Positions 23,966 to 34,678 of a stretch of DNA of 64,000 nucleotides are shown one piece after another (positions within the stretch are counted from its first letter, which is position 1; every line of letters begins with the position of its first letter). Origin of the DNA: Nepenthes gracilis (lineage: Eukaryota > Streptophyta > Magnoliopsida > Caryophyllales > Nepenthaceae); the NCBI GenBank assembly GCA_033239525.1, contig BSYO01000033.1:3587501-3651500 (forward strand). Direction: 5' to 3'. The notes under the pieces are model-generated. The model did no database searches. It was not told where the DNA came from and saw only the letters and a program-made list of their open reading frames with translations. The translations under genes and the position numbers were made by a program.

Positions 23966-26898
23966 TATGTTAGTGCACAACAAAATACATTTAAGGTAAC
24001 GGTGCATTGTTTGTACATTGGGGTGATTAATTGTTCATATTTTGAGCCTTTCTTGGGATTATTACTGTATAACATTAAGCGTTATAAAATATATTATAAC
24101 TTTATTTGATTTGATAAAGTTTTAGCCCTAAGAAACAGTGGTCAGAATTAATAATGTTTTATTACTGTGAAATTAATGCCGGTCGTTGGATTTTGTCTTT
24201 CAAATAGGGCCTATTGGATTTGTTTGGGCTTTAGCTGTGGATTCCGTTGGATTAGACCTCCCACCCACTGCTTGCAGAAGCTAGAAAATGGTGGTGGGCA
24301 AGCTCCTCGAGTTACAGCTTTCAAGTTGGCATTAAGATTTGAGTTAATTTGGACAGGGACTCTAGAACCCCATACCGCACAAACACGATTTGGCTTGGCG
24401 TGGCATGGTGCAATTGCTACCTGGGGAAAGCTTTTTTCCTTGTTGAATTTGAGTCGAGTCATCTTCCACCTGGACTGCCCAAACCTGGGTTGTCTTCTCC
24501 TTGCAGGTCTGTTAGGGAAGAGAATTAGGGGGCTCCATCTTGATGGATCCTCAATTGCTTACGTGGATATAATGGCTCAGATCTCAAGTTTTAGAAAATA
24601 TATGTAATTTTTTTATTTGTTTATTGTATGAGTTTTTTGATATTTTACCACTATAAAACACAAACACACACACACACACACACCCACATATATTGTAACT
24701 TAGAATCTGGGCCACTGGATCCCTCAATCAAATGTCTCTGTTTATTCTAAAAAATTCCAAATTGTGGATAGGTCTTGTTGTTAGTTTTATTCTGAATAAA
24801 AATTAAGTCAAATCAATTATATCTGGAGTTGTGTCTTGTTGTATACGTGATGGTAAAAATTATTAATGATGTGTTTGAATTTAGAAAAATTTTAGGAAAA
24901 CAAATGATAGCTGATGGAAAAATATTTTTAAGTGTTTTGCTTTGCATAGAAGAAAAATTGAATAACATGTGTTTTATGTGTCAATTCCCTCTTAGACACG
25001 AGGAAAGCTGGGGGAATAAGGATAATGAATCATCGAGTCTCACCCTAAAAAAAATCAACTCTCTCTCTCAACACGTGCGCACACACTCTGCTGGGTCAGT
25101 TTCAATCACAAATGATCGGAAAACTCTGCTTACACAGCTATCGGTGCCATTGACACTTGTCATTACCCTCTTCCTGGTCATGAAGTTTATTTTTTGAAAA
25201 AAAAGAAAGGAGAAGACAGCGGCCGATGTCAACATGTAACGTTGACATGGCCCCTGCCAGCTTAGATAACAAACTTAATATATGGCTATGTTCGCTCATT
25301 TTGAGAATTTTGATTGACATTTCCTCAATATCACTTGCTAGTAGGATGATATCATTTTAATTATGTTTAATGATTACACATACTTAGAAACCAAAAGCTT
25401 TCTTAAGTATAGAGCATATCTATGTAGGAGAATCTTGCCCAAACAATCGAACAATTGGGGGAGACGATTTATAATACTATCAGGGGAATTAATTTCTATT
25501 CCCTGAAAATAACTATTAGCAATTATTGCATAGCAAGATATAATTTTTTTTTAATTTATAGACTTTAAGAAATAAGTATCCTCAACTGCGGTTGAACAAT
25601 TCCAGTCACCAATGGGATGGGTTGTTGGCTTTAGGCAAGGTTTTGGGTCATGTGCTTCAGTCACATATAATTGTTAGTTGTCCTCTCAGCCGGTGTTGCC
25701 TGTCATTCTCTCTGGTGATGATTGTTAGTTGATTGCCAGAGCTTTAGTTGCCAATTGCAGTCATTGGTCATCTGCCCGGTCAATATCCCGTGTTGGTTGT
25801 CAATCACTGGTTGGCTATCATTGTCATTTAGCTGCTATTCAGGAGCTGGTCAGTCGCCTACAATGGTTGCTAGTCCTGAACTGATCATCGATCACCAGTC
25901 CAAGTAGTAGTTGATGCCTTTAACTGTTTGTCGTCCTCTATAGTCAAGAGTCAGGTATTGTTCATCAGTTGTAAGCATCGGTTGTCTGTTTGGCACCATT
26001 CCAAGAAACTAGGCATCAGTAATTATGTGTGGCTGTGGGCTACATCTTTTAATTCGTCATTCCAAATTACAATCAGTACTCTTTATACTCTTCTCTTACT
26101 ATGTTTGGATTTGTTTTGTAGTTGGCCACTTTCCTGGATTCTGAGGGGCGAGTTATGGATGCAAAAGCTTTGAATTGTGCAAAGAGGTCTGTGTCTGATG
26201 GGTGAGGAATTGTCTCATGCCTTTTGGTTTATTCCAGTGCTCCTTCTAATCACCAAGTCATGGTGACAGGTTTGGCCATTCCTACTGGGATCCCATGAAT
26301 ATGATTCAACATGCGCCGAGCGAGGGTATCTTCGCTCAGTGAAGAAAATGGATTATGAGAATATAATCCTTGTGGAATTTTGATAGTATAGGAAACCGCT
26401 CATGGGAGAAGAGGATGATAACCATGGAGATATGGTTAACAGTGATAGGTTTAGGGTGGTTCATAGGTTCTGTGTTGATGCACATCATAATGGTAACATA
26501 ACTAATAATAAACGTAACAATGTAATAAAAATCTACCAAATATTTTTATTTTCCCTTTTTGGGGTATTTGCTTTTCTTATGCAAAATTTAGTCTTTAGGT
26601 CCTACCTTAAAATTAAATGCATGTGTATTTAAGAAAAACTCCATATTAAAACTTATTATTAAAAAAATTAATTTGACTTATAGATAATTTCAGTCATTAT
26701 TCTAAGCATTTCTTAGAAAATATTTATATTATGTGAATTTATATATACTTAAAATACAGTGTAAATCAAACTCCAACTGTTTGATTTCAGTGTATTTTTA
26801 ATATAATTACACATATAATTTTTATGTATGGTACATATCATTTTGATAAAAAGTCATGAACCTTGAACTGAACAAGTATATGGTTCTGCAGCTGTTAT
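23966..26898. other. non-coding intergenic interval with a CA microsatellite
   Basis: No gene family was recognised. A CA repeat lies at about 24660-24683. At 25680-25960 the DNA is built of loosely repeated GTTG/CAGT/GGTCA words, like a very decayed minisatellite. The 146-residue open frame at 24167-24607 has no family resemblance and is treated as chance. Confidence 0.45.
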
Positions 26899-26955
26899 AG
26901 TGCCCTACTGCAGTACATGGTTAAAATTATTAACCATATACTATAGTAGGACACT
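26899..26955. repeat. 57-base imperfect hairpin
   Basis: A 26-base left arm (26899-26924, starting AGTGCCCTACTGCAG) pairs with a right arm (26930-26955, ending AGTAGGACACT) around the loop AATTA, with four non-Watson-Crick positions. It could be a MITE relic or an inverted-repeat transcript precursor. Only the structure is seen. Confidence 0.75.
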
Positions 26956-28789
26956 GCCTTTCGATATTGCCCATCTAATAAAGTTTAGATTTCAGTTGAA
27001 ATTGAAATTGATTTATCCATTCCTTAAGATGCATGCTGAATTCTTCTGATGACTCGTTAGTTTTAAAAGATTGGGTTTTATTCCCGTAACAAAATATAAA
27101 ATCTACAACTAGTGAAAAAAATTGACATTTGTTGGGTTTAGATATAATAGTTGGTTCCATCCAAAATAATTTTAATAGGATGAGCAATATTATTTCAAAA
27201 AACATAATAAGAGAATTATAATGCTGACTGAATAATGATAACTAGTATGGAAGCTTAAGTCGATGAGTTGTTGAAAAATCGTCGGAAAAGGTGTTGATAA
27301 TACGGAAGAGAGTGACTATAAAGTTACTAGTGGATGTCAGAAGTCACCAAAAATTTTGCAAGAAAGTCATCGAAAAGATGCTGGAGATTGGTGGCAGTGG
27401 TTAGTAGGTGGTCGGCGGCGAGGGTGGTGTTAGCAGTGGTCGGGCCGCTTTGTTGAGGAGAAATGGGGCCGTTGAAGAAAGATGCTCGTGAATCTGGGTT
27501 GTGTGACGGCTATGGATATTGGGTTGCTAAGGAAATAAATCTGTAAATTTACATGATAAATATACATATGTAGTCTAAATTAAAAAATAATAATATTTAA
27601 TTTTATGATAATATAATATTCATAATAAATAAGGATATTATATCATTGATAGGAAGAGTGTATATTATTGGAAAACTGTGTCCTAATTTTTACAAGGAGA
27701 TTTTTCTTTTGAATTTTTGTTTAAATTTTTCATTTGACTCTTTCAATTAGCTTTATTTCTCACCATTCTTTAATATTTTTGTCTTTGCATGACAGCACCA
27801 CATAACATTATTATACATCTTTCATAAAGTATAGTTTGAAGATTATCAGATATATTGCTCTATAATATGAAAGTAGTTTTCATATTTCAAATTCACAAAA
27901 AGAAAAAAAAAAAACAATGGGTAAGTGTTGTGGGGTTTCGATGAAGACTTAAATGTGGTAATGTCTTCTTCTTTCTTATATGCTGGATTGCTACTGATCA
28001 AGTTGACTTTTCTATTAACATGTCGTATATTTTAAACATTATATCTTTTTTTAAAAAAAATTTAATTTAATTTTATTAGAAATAATTTTGTTCTATTGCT
28101 TATAAAACTGTATTAGTCTTCTTAATTAAAATTATCTTACCAAATTAACTTTTTTTAACTTAATTTCAGGTTGTAATAAAAAATAATGAAATTTGATTGT
28201 CCCTAGCCAAAATTTTTGTCCAAAATTTGATTAGGTCTCTTGTTGTACATATAACTTTCTACTTTATTTATACAAATTATTAATTTATTGATTTTGTTTT
28301 TATTTTTTTACCTTACCATTCACCCAAAAAATAATAAATTTTAAAAGATAATTGAATAAAGAGTCATCTTCTCCTTTGATTTGGGTCGCGCGTTGTTAGG
28401 AAGAGACTAGACCATTACATCTATAGCATTCAATATTTAACAAAATTAAAATTTAACCTATTTATTTTTTATAATTAAAAAAAATTTAACTCGTTCTCAC
28501 ATTTTTTTTTAAGTGGTGCACAAAGCATCATAGTATATATCAAATAAAAATATTTCTTATTTATTTATTCTATTTGAATAAGTAAATTTTTAATTTTAAC
28601 AAACTTATAATAATACAGTTTTTTTTCTACTTGATAGGAGAATCTCTACATTAATCGATGAGATTAATACAGATGCTCTTTGATAAGGTTTAAGGTTTAG
28701 AAGAAAATATGTAAATTTATTTTATTTTCCCTATCCAATTGTTAAATATCAAATCGGGTCTAATAAATAGTGTAAGTCGGACATGCAAA
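26956..28789. other. AT-rich intergenic DNA
   Basis: No gene was recognised. A short GC-richer patch at about 27240-27540 has GGTGG/GTCGG words like an LTR leader, but no boundaries can be drawn. Confidence 0.4.
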
Positions 28790-29285
28790 CCAACATGAGG
28801 GTATTATATCCTATGGGTTTTGAATAATTACTAGTTAAATTTAAATCTTGAGTTTAAGGGTCACTGTTTAGGACAAAATGATAATATAAACTAACTTGAG
28901 AAATGGAGCTTATATTTCATCCATTAAATATTTAAATTTTGCTGATCACAAATCTCGACCATCAATCTTGTTAAATTGATGAAATATGGTTTATATCAAT
29001 AAATCAATTTGCTATTATAAACCCATGAAAAATCTAGATTATCTTCCCTCAAGGTAATCTAGATTTTGCATGGATTTAGGGCTACAGTTCATGGACTTAG
29101 AGCAAAAATAACCCAATATGAGGGTATTATATTTAGGGGGTTTTGATTAATTACTAGTTAAATTTAAATTTTGGGTTCAAAGTTTACAATTGATGACAAA
29201 TGATCATATAAACTAACTTTAGAAATGGGACTCATATTTTATCCATTATATATTTAAATTTTGTTGATCACAAACCTCCACCATA
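28790..29285 (+). repeat. direct repeat of about 180 bp, period about 315 bp
   Basis: 28790-28970 and 29107-29285 share GAGGGTATTATAT, AATTACTAGTTAAATTTAAA, ATATAAACTAACTT, and TTTAAATTTTG(C/T)TGATCACAAA. The spacer holds a strong hairpin (29024-29072). The sequence is non-coding. Confidence 0.85.
29024..29072. repeat. 49-base hairpin between two direct repeats
   Basis: The 18-base arms 29024-29041 (CATGAAAAATCTAGATTA) and 29055-29072 (TAATCTAGATTTTGCATG) are complementary at 17 of 18 positions, with a 13-base loop. Confidence 0.85.
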
Positions 29286-30324
29286 TGATATAGCTATTAC
29301 GCATAGTATATTATTAATAATAGAGTTTAGAGTTACCGATTAACATGTAAATTCATAATTTCAGGGTACTAGCATATGATAACTCCTATATACTTCCTAT
29401 TTATGATCTAAACTATTATTTCATTTTGCTATATATCTATATTAATTTAGTATATTATTAATATGCTAAATTAATACAGATGCCAGCAAGGTACCATATT
29501 TTTTTATTAATATACCCAATGTATTCTTAAAATAAATTATCTTAACATGAACTCTATGCCATGTTGACGATTCATAATAGATATGAAATTCTTCGTATCT
29601 ATTTCATTAGTAAAATGATAATGAATTGGGAGTTGAATGTAGAAGAAAAAGATCTTAGGCATAAAATGGCTTACTTAATGCCAATTAAGAGTGTTAGTAA
29701 GTATTTGCCCCCTTTTTCCATTGGCTAGAATTATTTTAGCTAGCTTTGTTAAACTGTATAGGCTTCAGAATTTTCTTTTTTTTGTTAAAAAAAGATTAAG
29801 AATGAATAGGGTTGAGAAAAGGGAGGGCCTCAAATTCTTTGTTAAACTGAATATGTGTGCTTGGCTTTATCTGACATTAAGTAATAAGGTCATTTTAGTT
29901 GCATATTTGGCAGATTTCAAATAAAATATTGATAAATATGGTCATTAAATAGTAAATTATAAACCAGTATCAGCTAAATCTACTTAAATAAGAACATTAT
30001 AATAATATTTTTAAATATATAATATTTATAGTTTTAATAAAAGAATTATGCTATATAAATTGGCTAATTAGGATATGATAAATATGTTTGACATTCGAAA
30101 TCAGTCCAATGACTCACAATTCCCCCCATCCTAATAAACAAGCTAGAAAGCAAACTACATAAAGCCTAGTACACACGTGTAGTTCAGATTGAATTCGTGC
30201 AGTTCATGGGTTTGATTGGTTGTAAAACCCCCTATGGATCTTGGCATCTGTTGTACCCTAAATTTAAGTCTATTTGAGGGTATAACCTTATTAGTTTAAA
30301 CATTGCATTTTTTTCTTCAGGTAT
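29286..30324. other. AT-rich intergenic DNA
   Basis: No recognisable gene or repeat on either strand. Confidence 0.4.
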
Positions 30325-31480
30325 ACGTTAATGTGTGTCCCATATTGACAAGTTTAAGACAAAATTTTTAACTAAGTTTGGGAGCTCTTCTCCCATAATG
30401 TTGGGGAAAAACACTCGGACTGCACGGTGACCGAGCGGATAGAGTTCTCGGACAGCACACAGAGCAGAGCTCTCGGATGGCAAGGAAAGTAAGGATAGAG
30501 AACAAAAGAGAACACACAAGTTTTAACGTGGAAAGCCCTTCTAAAACCAAGGAAAAAATTACGAAGAAATGTACTATAAGAGAATTGTTTACAAGTGTTG
30601 GCTACTCAAGCTCTAACGAAAGAAAACAATCTCAAGTGTACAACCTTCCTCTCTCAAAGTGTATCTCACTCTATCTTTACAATAAAGCTTGCCCACAGCT
30701 CTCTCAAGGCTATAAGAACTCAAGATGTCCCAGCTCTAGCACACACCAGTAAGGGCAACAAGCTTTTGTATATATATATACAAAAGGTGGCGTGTCCGCT
30801 CACCCTACCAGACGTAGGTCTCCAAACCTACGCCCTAGGGCAGGCGCATGCTTGGCGTGTCAGATGGCAGGCCTGTCATCGGGAAGTTGCAGCCGCTGCA
30901 ACGTCCAATCAGAGTGGGTGACCAACCCACCTGCAAAAACGGCCACCTGTAGGCCTACATTGATAGAGTCAACGCCTACGATTCTAGGCTCCTCGTCCTC
31001 GTCCTCAGCAACCGCTCGGACATGACGCTTCAAAGGAGTCCTCGTCCGTTCTTCCCAATGGAGTCCGCGGACATCATGCCACTCGGGAGTGACCCCAACA
31101 CATAGGACGTCATTTTGGGTGAGTTCTCCTCCTAAACTTGTACATGCATCAATGGTGTTTTCATTGAGACTGACTTAGACCCCGATCTCAACCCAAAGAG
31201 AGCTATCAGTGGAAGGTTTTGATCAGAAAATGCTACCTACAGAGAGCTATCCTACTACTGGCGCGTCGGGGCGGAATAGAACGTCATAAAGTGAAAACCG
31301 TTTGCCCTAGGTGGTGTGCCGTAGAGTGTAGCCGCTGGGATTTGCGGCTATTGAAGAAAATGATGCATGTCTCATATTGAAAAGTTGGAGGCAAAACTTT
31401 TAACTTATAAGTTTGGGGGGCTCTCCCGTCATAGGGCATTTTTTTGGGGTGAGTTTTCCTTCTAAACTTGTGCACGCATT
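30325..31480 (+). repeat. older LTR-like repeat containing two diverged copies of a 130-bp block, interrupted by a solo LTR
   Basis: The block at 30333-30398 plus 31101-31155 (CCCATATTGACAAGTTT, GGGAGCTCTTCTCCCATA, then GTCATTTTGGGTGAGTTCTC and CTAAACTTGTACATGCAT) recurs uninterrupted at about 31360-31475 (CTCATATTGAAAAGTT, GCTCTCCCGTCATAGGGCAT, GGGTGAGTTTTCCTTC, CTAAACTTGTGCACGCAT). The first copy is therefore split by the element at 30399-31100. Such sequence is reminiscent of plant retrotransposon LTRs; the family is not assigned. Confidence 0.75.
30399..31100. mobile_element. 702-bp solo LTR with TGTTGGGG...CCCCAACA ends
   Basis: The termini are perfect 8-base inverted repeats beginning TG and ending CA, the hallmark of an LTR. 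Flanking bases CATAA (30394-30398) and CATAG (31101-31105) form a 5-bp target-site duplication with one mismatch. The empty site is visible in the neighbouring repeat copy near 31430. A TATATATATATAC run at about 30770 could be its promoter element. No internal gag/pol or second LTR is present, consistent with LTR-LTR recombination. Two frames of about 100 codons inside it resemble nothing known. Confidence 0.82.
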
Positions 31481-32137
31481 ATATGCACATATTTTAGTGG
31501 AAGAAACTTTCCTAAAAATGAATAAAAAAGGTTTAGTTATCCTTGAAATATAAATTTAGAGGATATCAATACTATTTACTATTAAAGAAACGGTTTTGCT
31601 TAGGGTCAGCCTGATCAGTGCTTGGTAGAAGATGAACCTAGGGCAAAATGGAATCCTCAACCCTAAAATCACACTAAATACACAAAGTATTGAAAGGTTG
31701 TCATTGCTGCCATGAGTATTTAAATAAATGCTTATTTAAAAAATTAAAAGTACATGAGAAAAGAAATAAAAATTTAGAGTAGATAAAATAAAAAATAATA
31801 CTTGAAACTTTTTAAAGTAAATAGAAAAATTATAGAATAAAGAAGCATGAAAAGGAATGAAGTATATGAATAAAAAGTAAAAGTCACAAATAAAACCTAA
31901 AGCATAAAAGATGAAAACAATAATTAAAAAAAACACTACAATACAAAAATTGAGAAAAATAAAAATTAGAAAAATTAGTGAACAAATCATGTATCTAAAA
32001 AATAGGAATAAAATGAAAAATAAATAAAAATTAAAAATGAAAAATGGCAGAATAAGGCTTATTTATTTTAGAAAATAAAAAATACAATAAAAATGGGGGG
32101 GGGGAGAATTTAAAATTAAATATAAAATATACATAAA
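31481..32137. other. A-rich intergenic DNA
   Basis: Extremely A-rich on the plus strand (31730-32110), with a G run at about 32095-32104 just before the copia 5' LTR. No genes. Confidence 0.5.
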
Positions 32138-32635
32138 TACAAGCTTCAGGCCCAAAATTCTGGCCCAATTAACTGAGTCTGGCCCACGAGCCGATCGAGC
32201 CAAGCCGAGCCAGAGCCAAACGGCTTCATCAAGCCATTTGAGCCGAATTCAAGCCGCAGACTGGATTTTGCTTCGTTTCGTCTTCCTCGATCGTTTCATC
32301 ACCTTCAAGCGTTTAACTCAGTTAATTGCTGAAGCATTTGTGGTCCATTAAGTGGTGATAACTCTCCCAATAAGTCAATTAATCAATTTTGGTTGGTTTG
32401 AGTACCAAACGCTCGGTTGAGACGGGTGATGGTTTCGCCTATAAATTGAGCCTTCTGGCTTTGTCCCTGGCATCCAACTCAAGCAATACACCATCTAAAT
32501 GAGTGAAGGAGTGTCCAGAAGTACGGAGCCGGTCCGAATCGAACGTTTGAAAACAGAGTACGAAATGGCCGGAGGTATATTAATCGATTCTAAATTCCGC
32601 TTTTGTGGTTGTTTTAGCCACATATATTTCTAACA
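32138..32635 (+). repeat. copia 5' LTR
   Basis: The boundary is set by similarity to the 3' LTR start (TGTAAGGCTTCAGGTCC at 37782; here decayed to ACAAGCTTCAGGCCC) and by the CA just before the primer site. About 498 bp. A TATA-like CTATAAATTGAGCC lies near 32450. The first 275 bases align with 37782-38053. Confidence 0.88.
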
Positions 32636-32655
32636 TTTGGTATCAAAGCAAGGCT
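32636..32655 (+). promoter_or_regulatory. primer binding site, initiator tRNA-Met type
   Basis: TTTGGTATCAAAGCAAGGC starts right after the LTR's CA. It is one change from the canonical copia TGGTATCAGAGC complementary to the 3' end of initiator tRNA-Met. Confidence 0.85.
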
Positions 32656-33783
32656 TCAACCCTGCCTTTATTGTTCTGTGTTTTTTTGATTTTTTCCGAA
32701 ATCGAAAAAACCTAAAGTCTTCGTTTTTTTGAAGATTCGGTTCAAACGAGCACTGGAAATCGATGGGAAATTAAATTTCTGAAATTTCCATATATTGTTC
32801 ATCATTTATGGTGTTCGTATGGTCTTGTTTTGAATCGGGTCGGAATTCGGCCGAAGTCGTTAGTAGTCGGGTTCGGGCATAAACCGACGCGAAGGTAGAC
32901 GATGACTTGAATGGCGTCGTTTTCAGCTTCAGCAGATTATAAACGCGTCGTTTTGCTGTGCTTTTCTCGTAAGCGATGTCGTTTCGTGTAAAAGTATTCG
33001 GTAATTTAAACGACGTCGTTTTGCTACAATTTTATTAAAAAAATTATTATATCGGTTATGGGCCGTTTCGTTCGCGGGCCCAAACCGTTTCGTGCGCGGC
33101 CAGGGCTTCGGCTCGTTAACTGTAGTAGAACGGAAATTAAAATGCGGACGCGGCGGATTCAAACCCGGGACGCGGAGGAGGGAGAAGCGGCTTCTGCCGC
33201 TGCGCTGCTGAGCGCCATTCGCTTATTTCCTTCTTGAAAATGTAATATATACATTTATTCTGTATATATATATATATATTATATATACGTATATATTTAT
33301 ATTTATATATATATATAATTATATTATTATATATAATGAATAAAATATAATATTCAGAATATAATTATATATATGTATAAATAATGTCTTGTGATTAAAA
33401 TAATTTAATTAATTGAGGATTAGCTACAGCACCCTTAATTAATAAAATTATTTTTTATTATCACGTGAGGTGTAAAGATATAAATTGTGGTAATTATTTT
33501 TGATATAATAAAATTTATCCCATAGAAAATTGTATTATATATAATTAATTAATCATGATAAAATGTCAAATTATTTTCTTAATTTGTCCACAGGGATTAA
33601 GAAAGGAATATAATTTGATAATTTTATCACTTTTTGGACATGAATCTACTTGAATTAAGAATTTGACCCACAGGTAATTTTTATGTCAATTGATTCATGA
33701 TGTATACTTTACATTGGTAAAACATAATTCTGTAATTAGTTAGCCTCATTTGTTGGATGTTAAGCATGTATTTAATTTTATGC
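32656..33783 (+). other. copia leader (untranslated) with TA microsatellite
   Basis: Region between primer site and gag. It has no open frame related to retroelements. A TA-rich run lies at about 33265-33330. It contains a short GC-richer part (32820-33220) and AT-rich DNA afterwards. Confidence 0.6.
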
Positions 33784-34678
33784 AGCTATTCAATCTGTAA
33801 ATCTTTCCGATATACGATGTGAAATTCACGAACTTAAGGGTGATAACTATAAAGTGTGGAAGGAGAGAATTCTTCTTCACTTAGGGTGGCTGGATATCGA
33901 TTATGCTATCCGGAAAGACGAACCACCGGCTCTTACCCTTACCAGCACTTCGGATGAGGTAACTCTTGATGAACGCTGGAAATGATCTAATCGCCTCAAT
34001 TTAATGTTCATAAAGACAAAAAATTCTGCTGGTATTCGTGGTTCTGTCGATCAGTATACAAAAGTGTTGGATTTACTGAAGGCCATAGATGAGCAATTTG
34101 TGACTTCAGATAAAGCACTTGCGAGCACCCTAATCATGAAATTTTTTTCTATTAGGCTCACCAGTGTTAAGGGTGTACGTGAACACATAATGCAAATGAG
34201 GGATAATGCAGCTAAACTGAAAAATTTAGAGGTGAAAATGTCTGAACCTTTCATTGTGCATTACATTTTGAATTTATTTCTACCGTAATATGGGCCTTTT
34301 AAAATTTCTTATAACACACATAAGGATAAATGGTCAATCAATGAACTGATGACCATGTGTGTTCAAGAGGAAGGAATGCTCATGATGGAGCAAAGTGAAA
34401 GTGTCTACATGCTAAAGGAAGAAAGTTTCAAGATGCAGGCCAAATCAAAGGGGAAAGGTAAAGTACCTTTCCAATCTGATATCAAGAAGGAGTCCAAGTG
34501 CTTTTTCTGTAAAAAGAAGAGACACGTAAAAAAGGACTGTATCAAATATCAGAATTGGCTTAAAAAGAAAGGTAATACATTCTCTTTTGTATGTTATGAA
34601 TCTAATATGGCTAATGTTGCACATAACACATGGTGGATTGATTTTGGTTCTACAATCCATATTTCTAATTCCTTATAG
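33784..34678 (+). pseudogene. copia gag (UBN2-type) and protease start, broken
   Basis: The reading frame from GCTATTCAATCT shows the gag signature LKGDNYKVWKERI, followed by a UBN2-like domain (LASTLIMKFFSIRL, VREHIMQM) and a zinc knuckle at 34499-34540 with C-x2-C-x4-H-x4-C spacing; the usual Gly before His is Arg. No ATG precedes the frame. In-frame stops occur at 33983-33985 (TGA), 34286-34288 (TAA) and 34676-34678 (TAG). The protease active site near 34631-34651 reads WWIDFGST: the catalytic Asp is present, but the Ser of the usual D-S-G is Phe. Non-functional. Confidence 0.85.

Noticed and set aside
24167..24607. 146-residue open frame
   Set aside because: No recognisable domain, no splice or leader signals, and placed next to a LINE remnant. 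Treated as chance.
32656..33783. Host gene within the copia leader (frame at 32929-33162)
   Set aside because: It lies between the primer binding site and gag, has no domain, and fits the retroelement leader.
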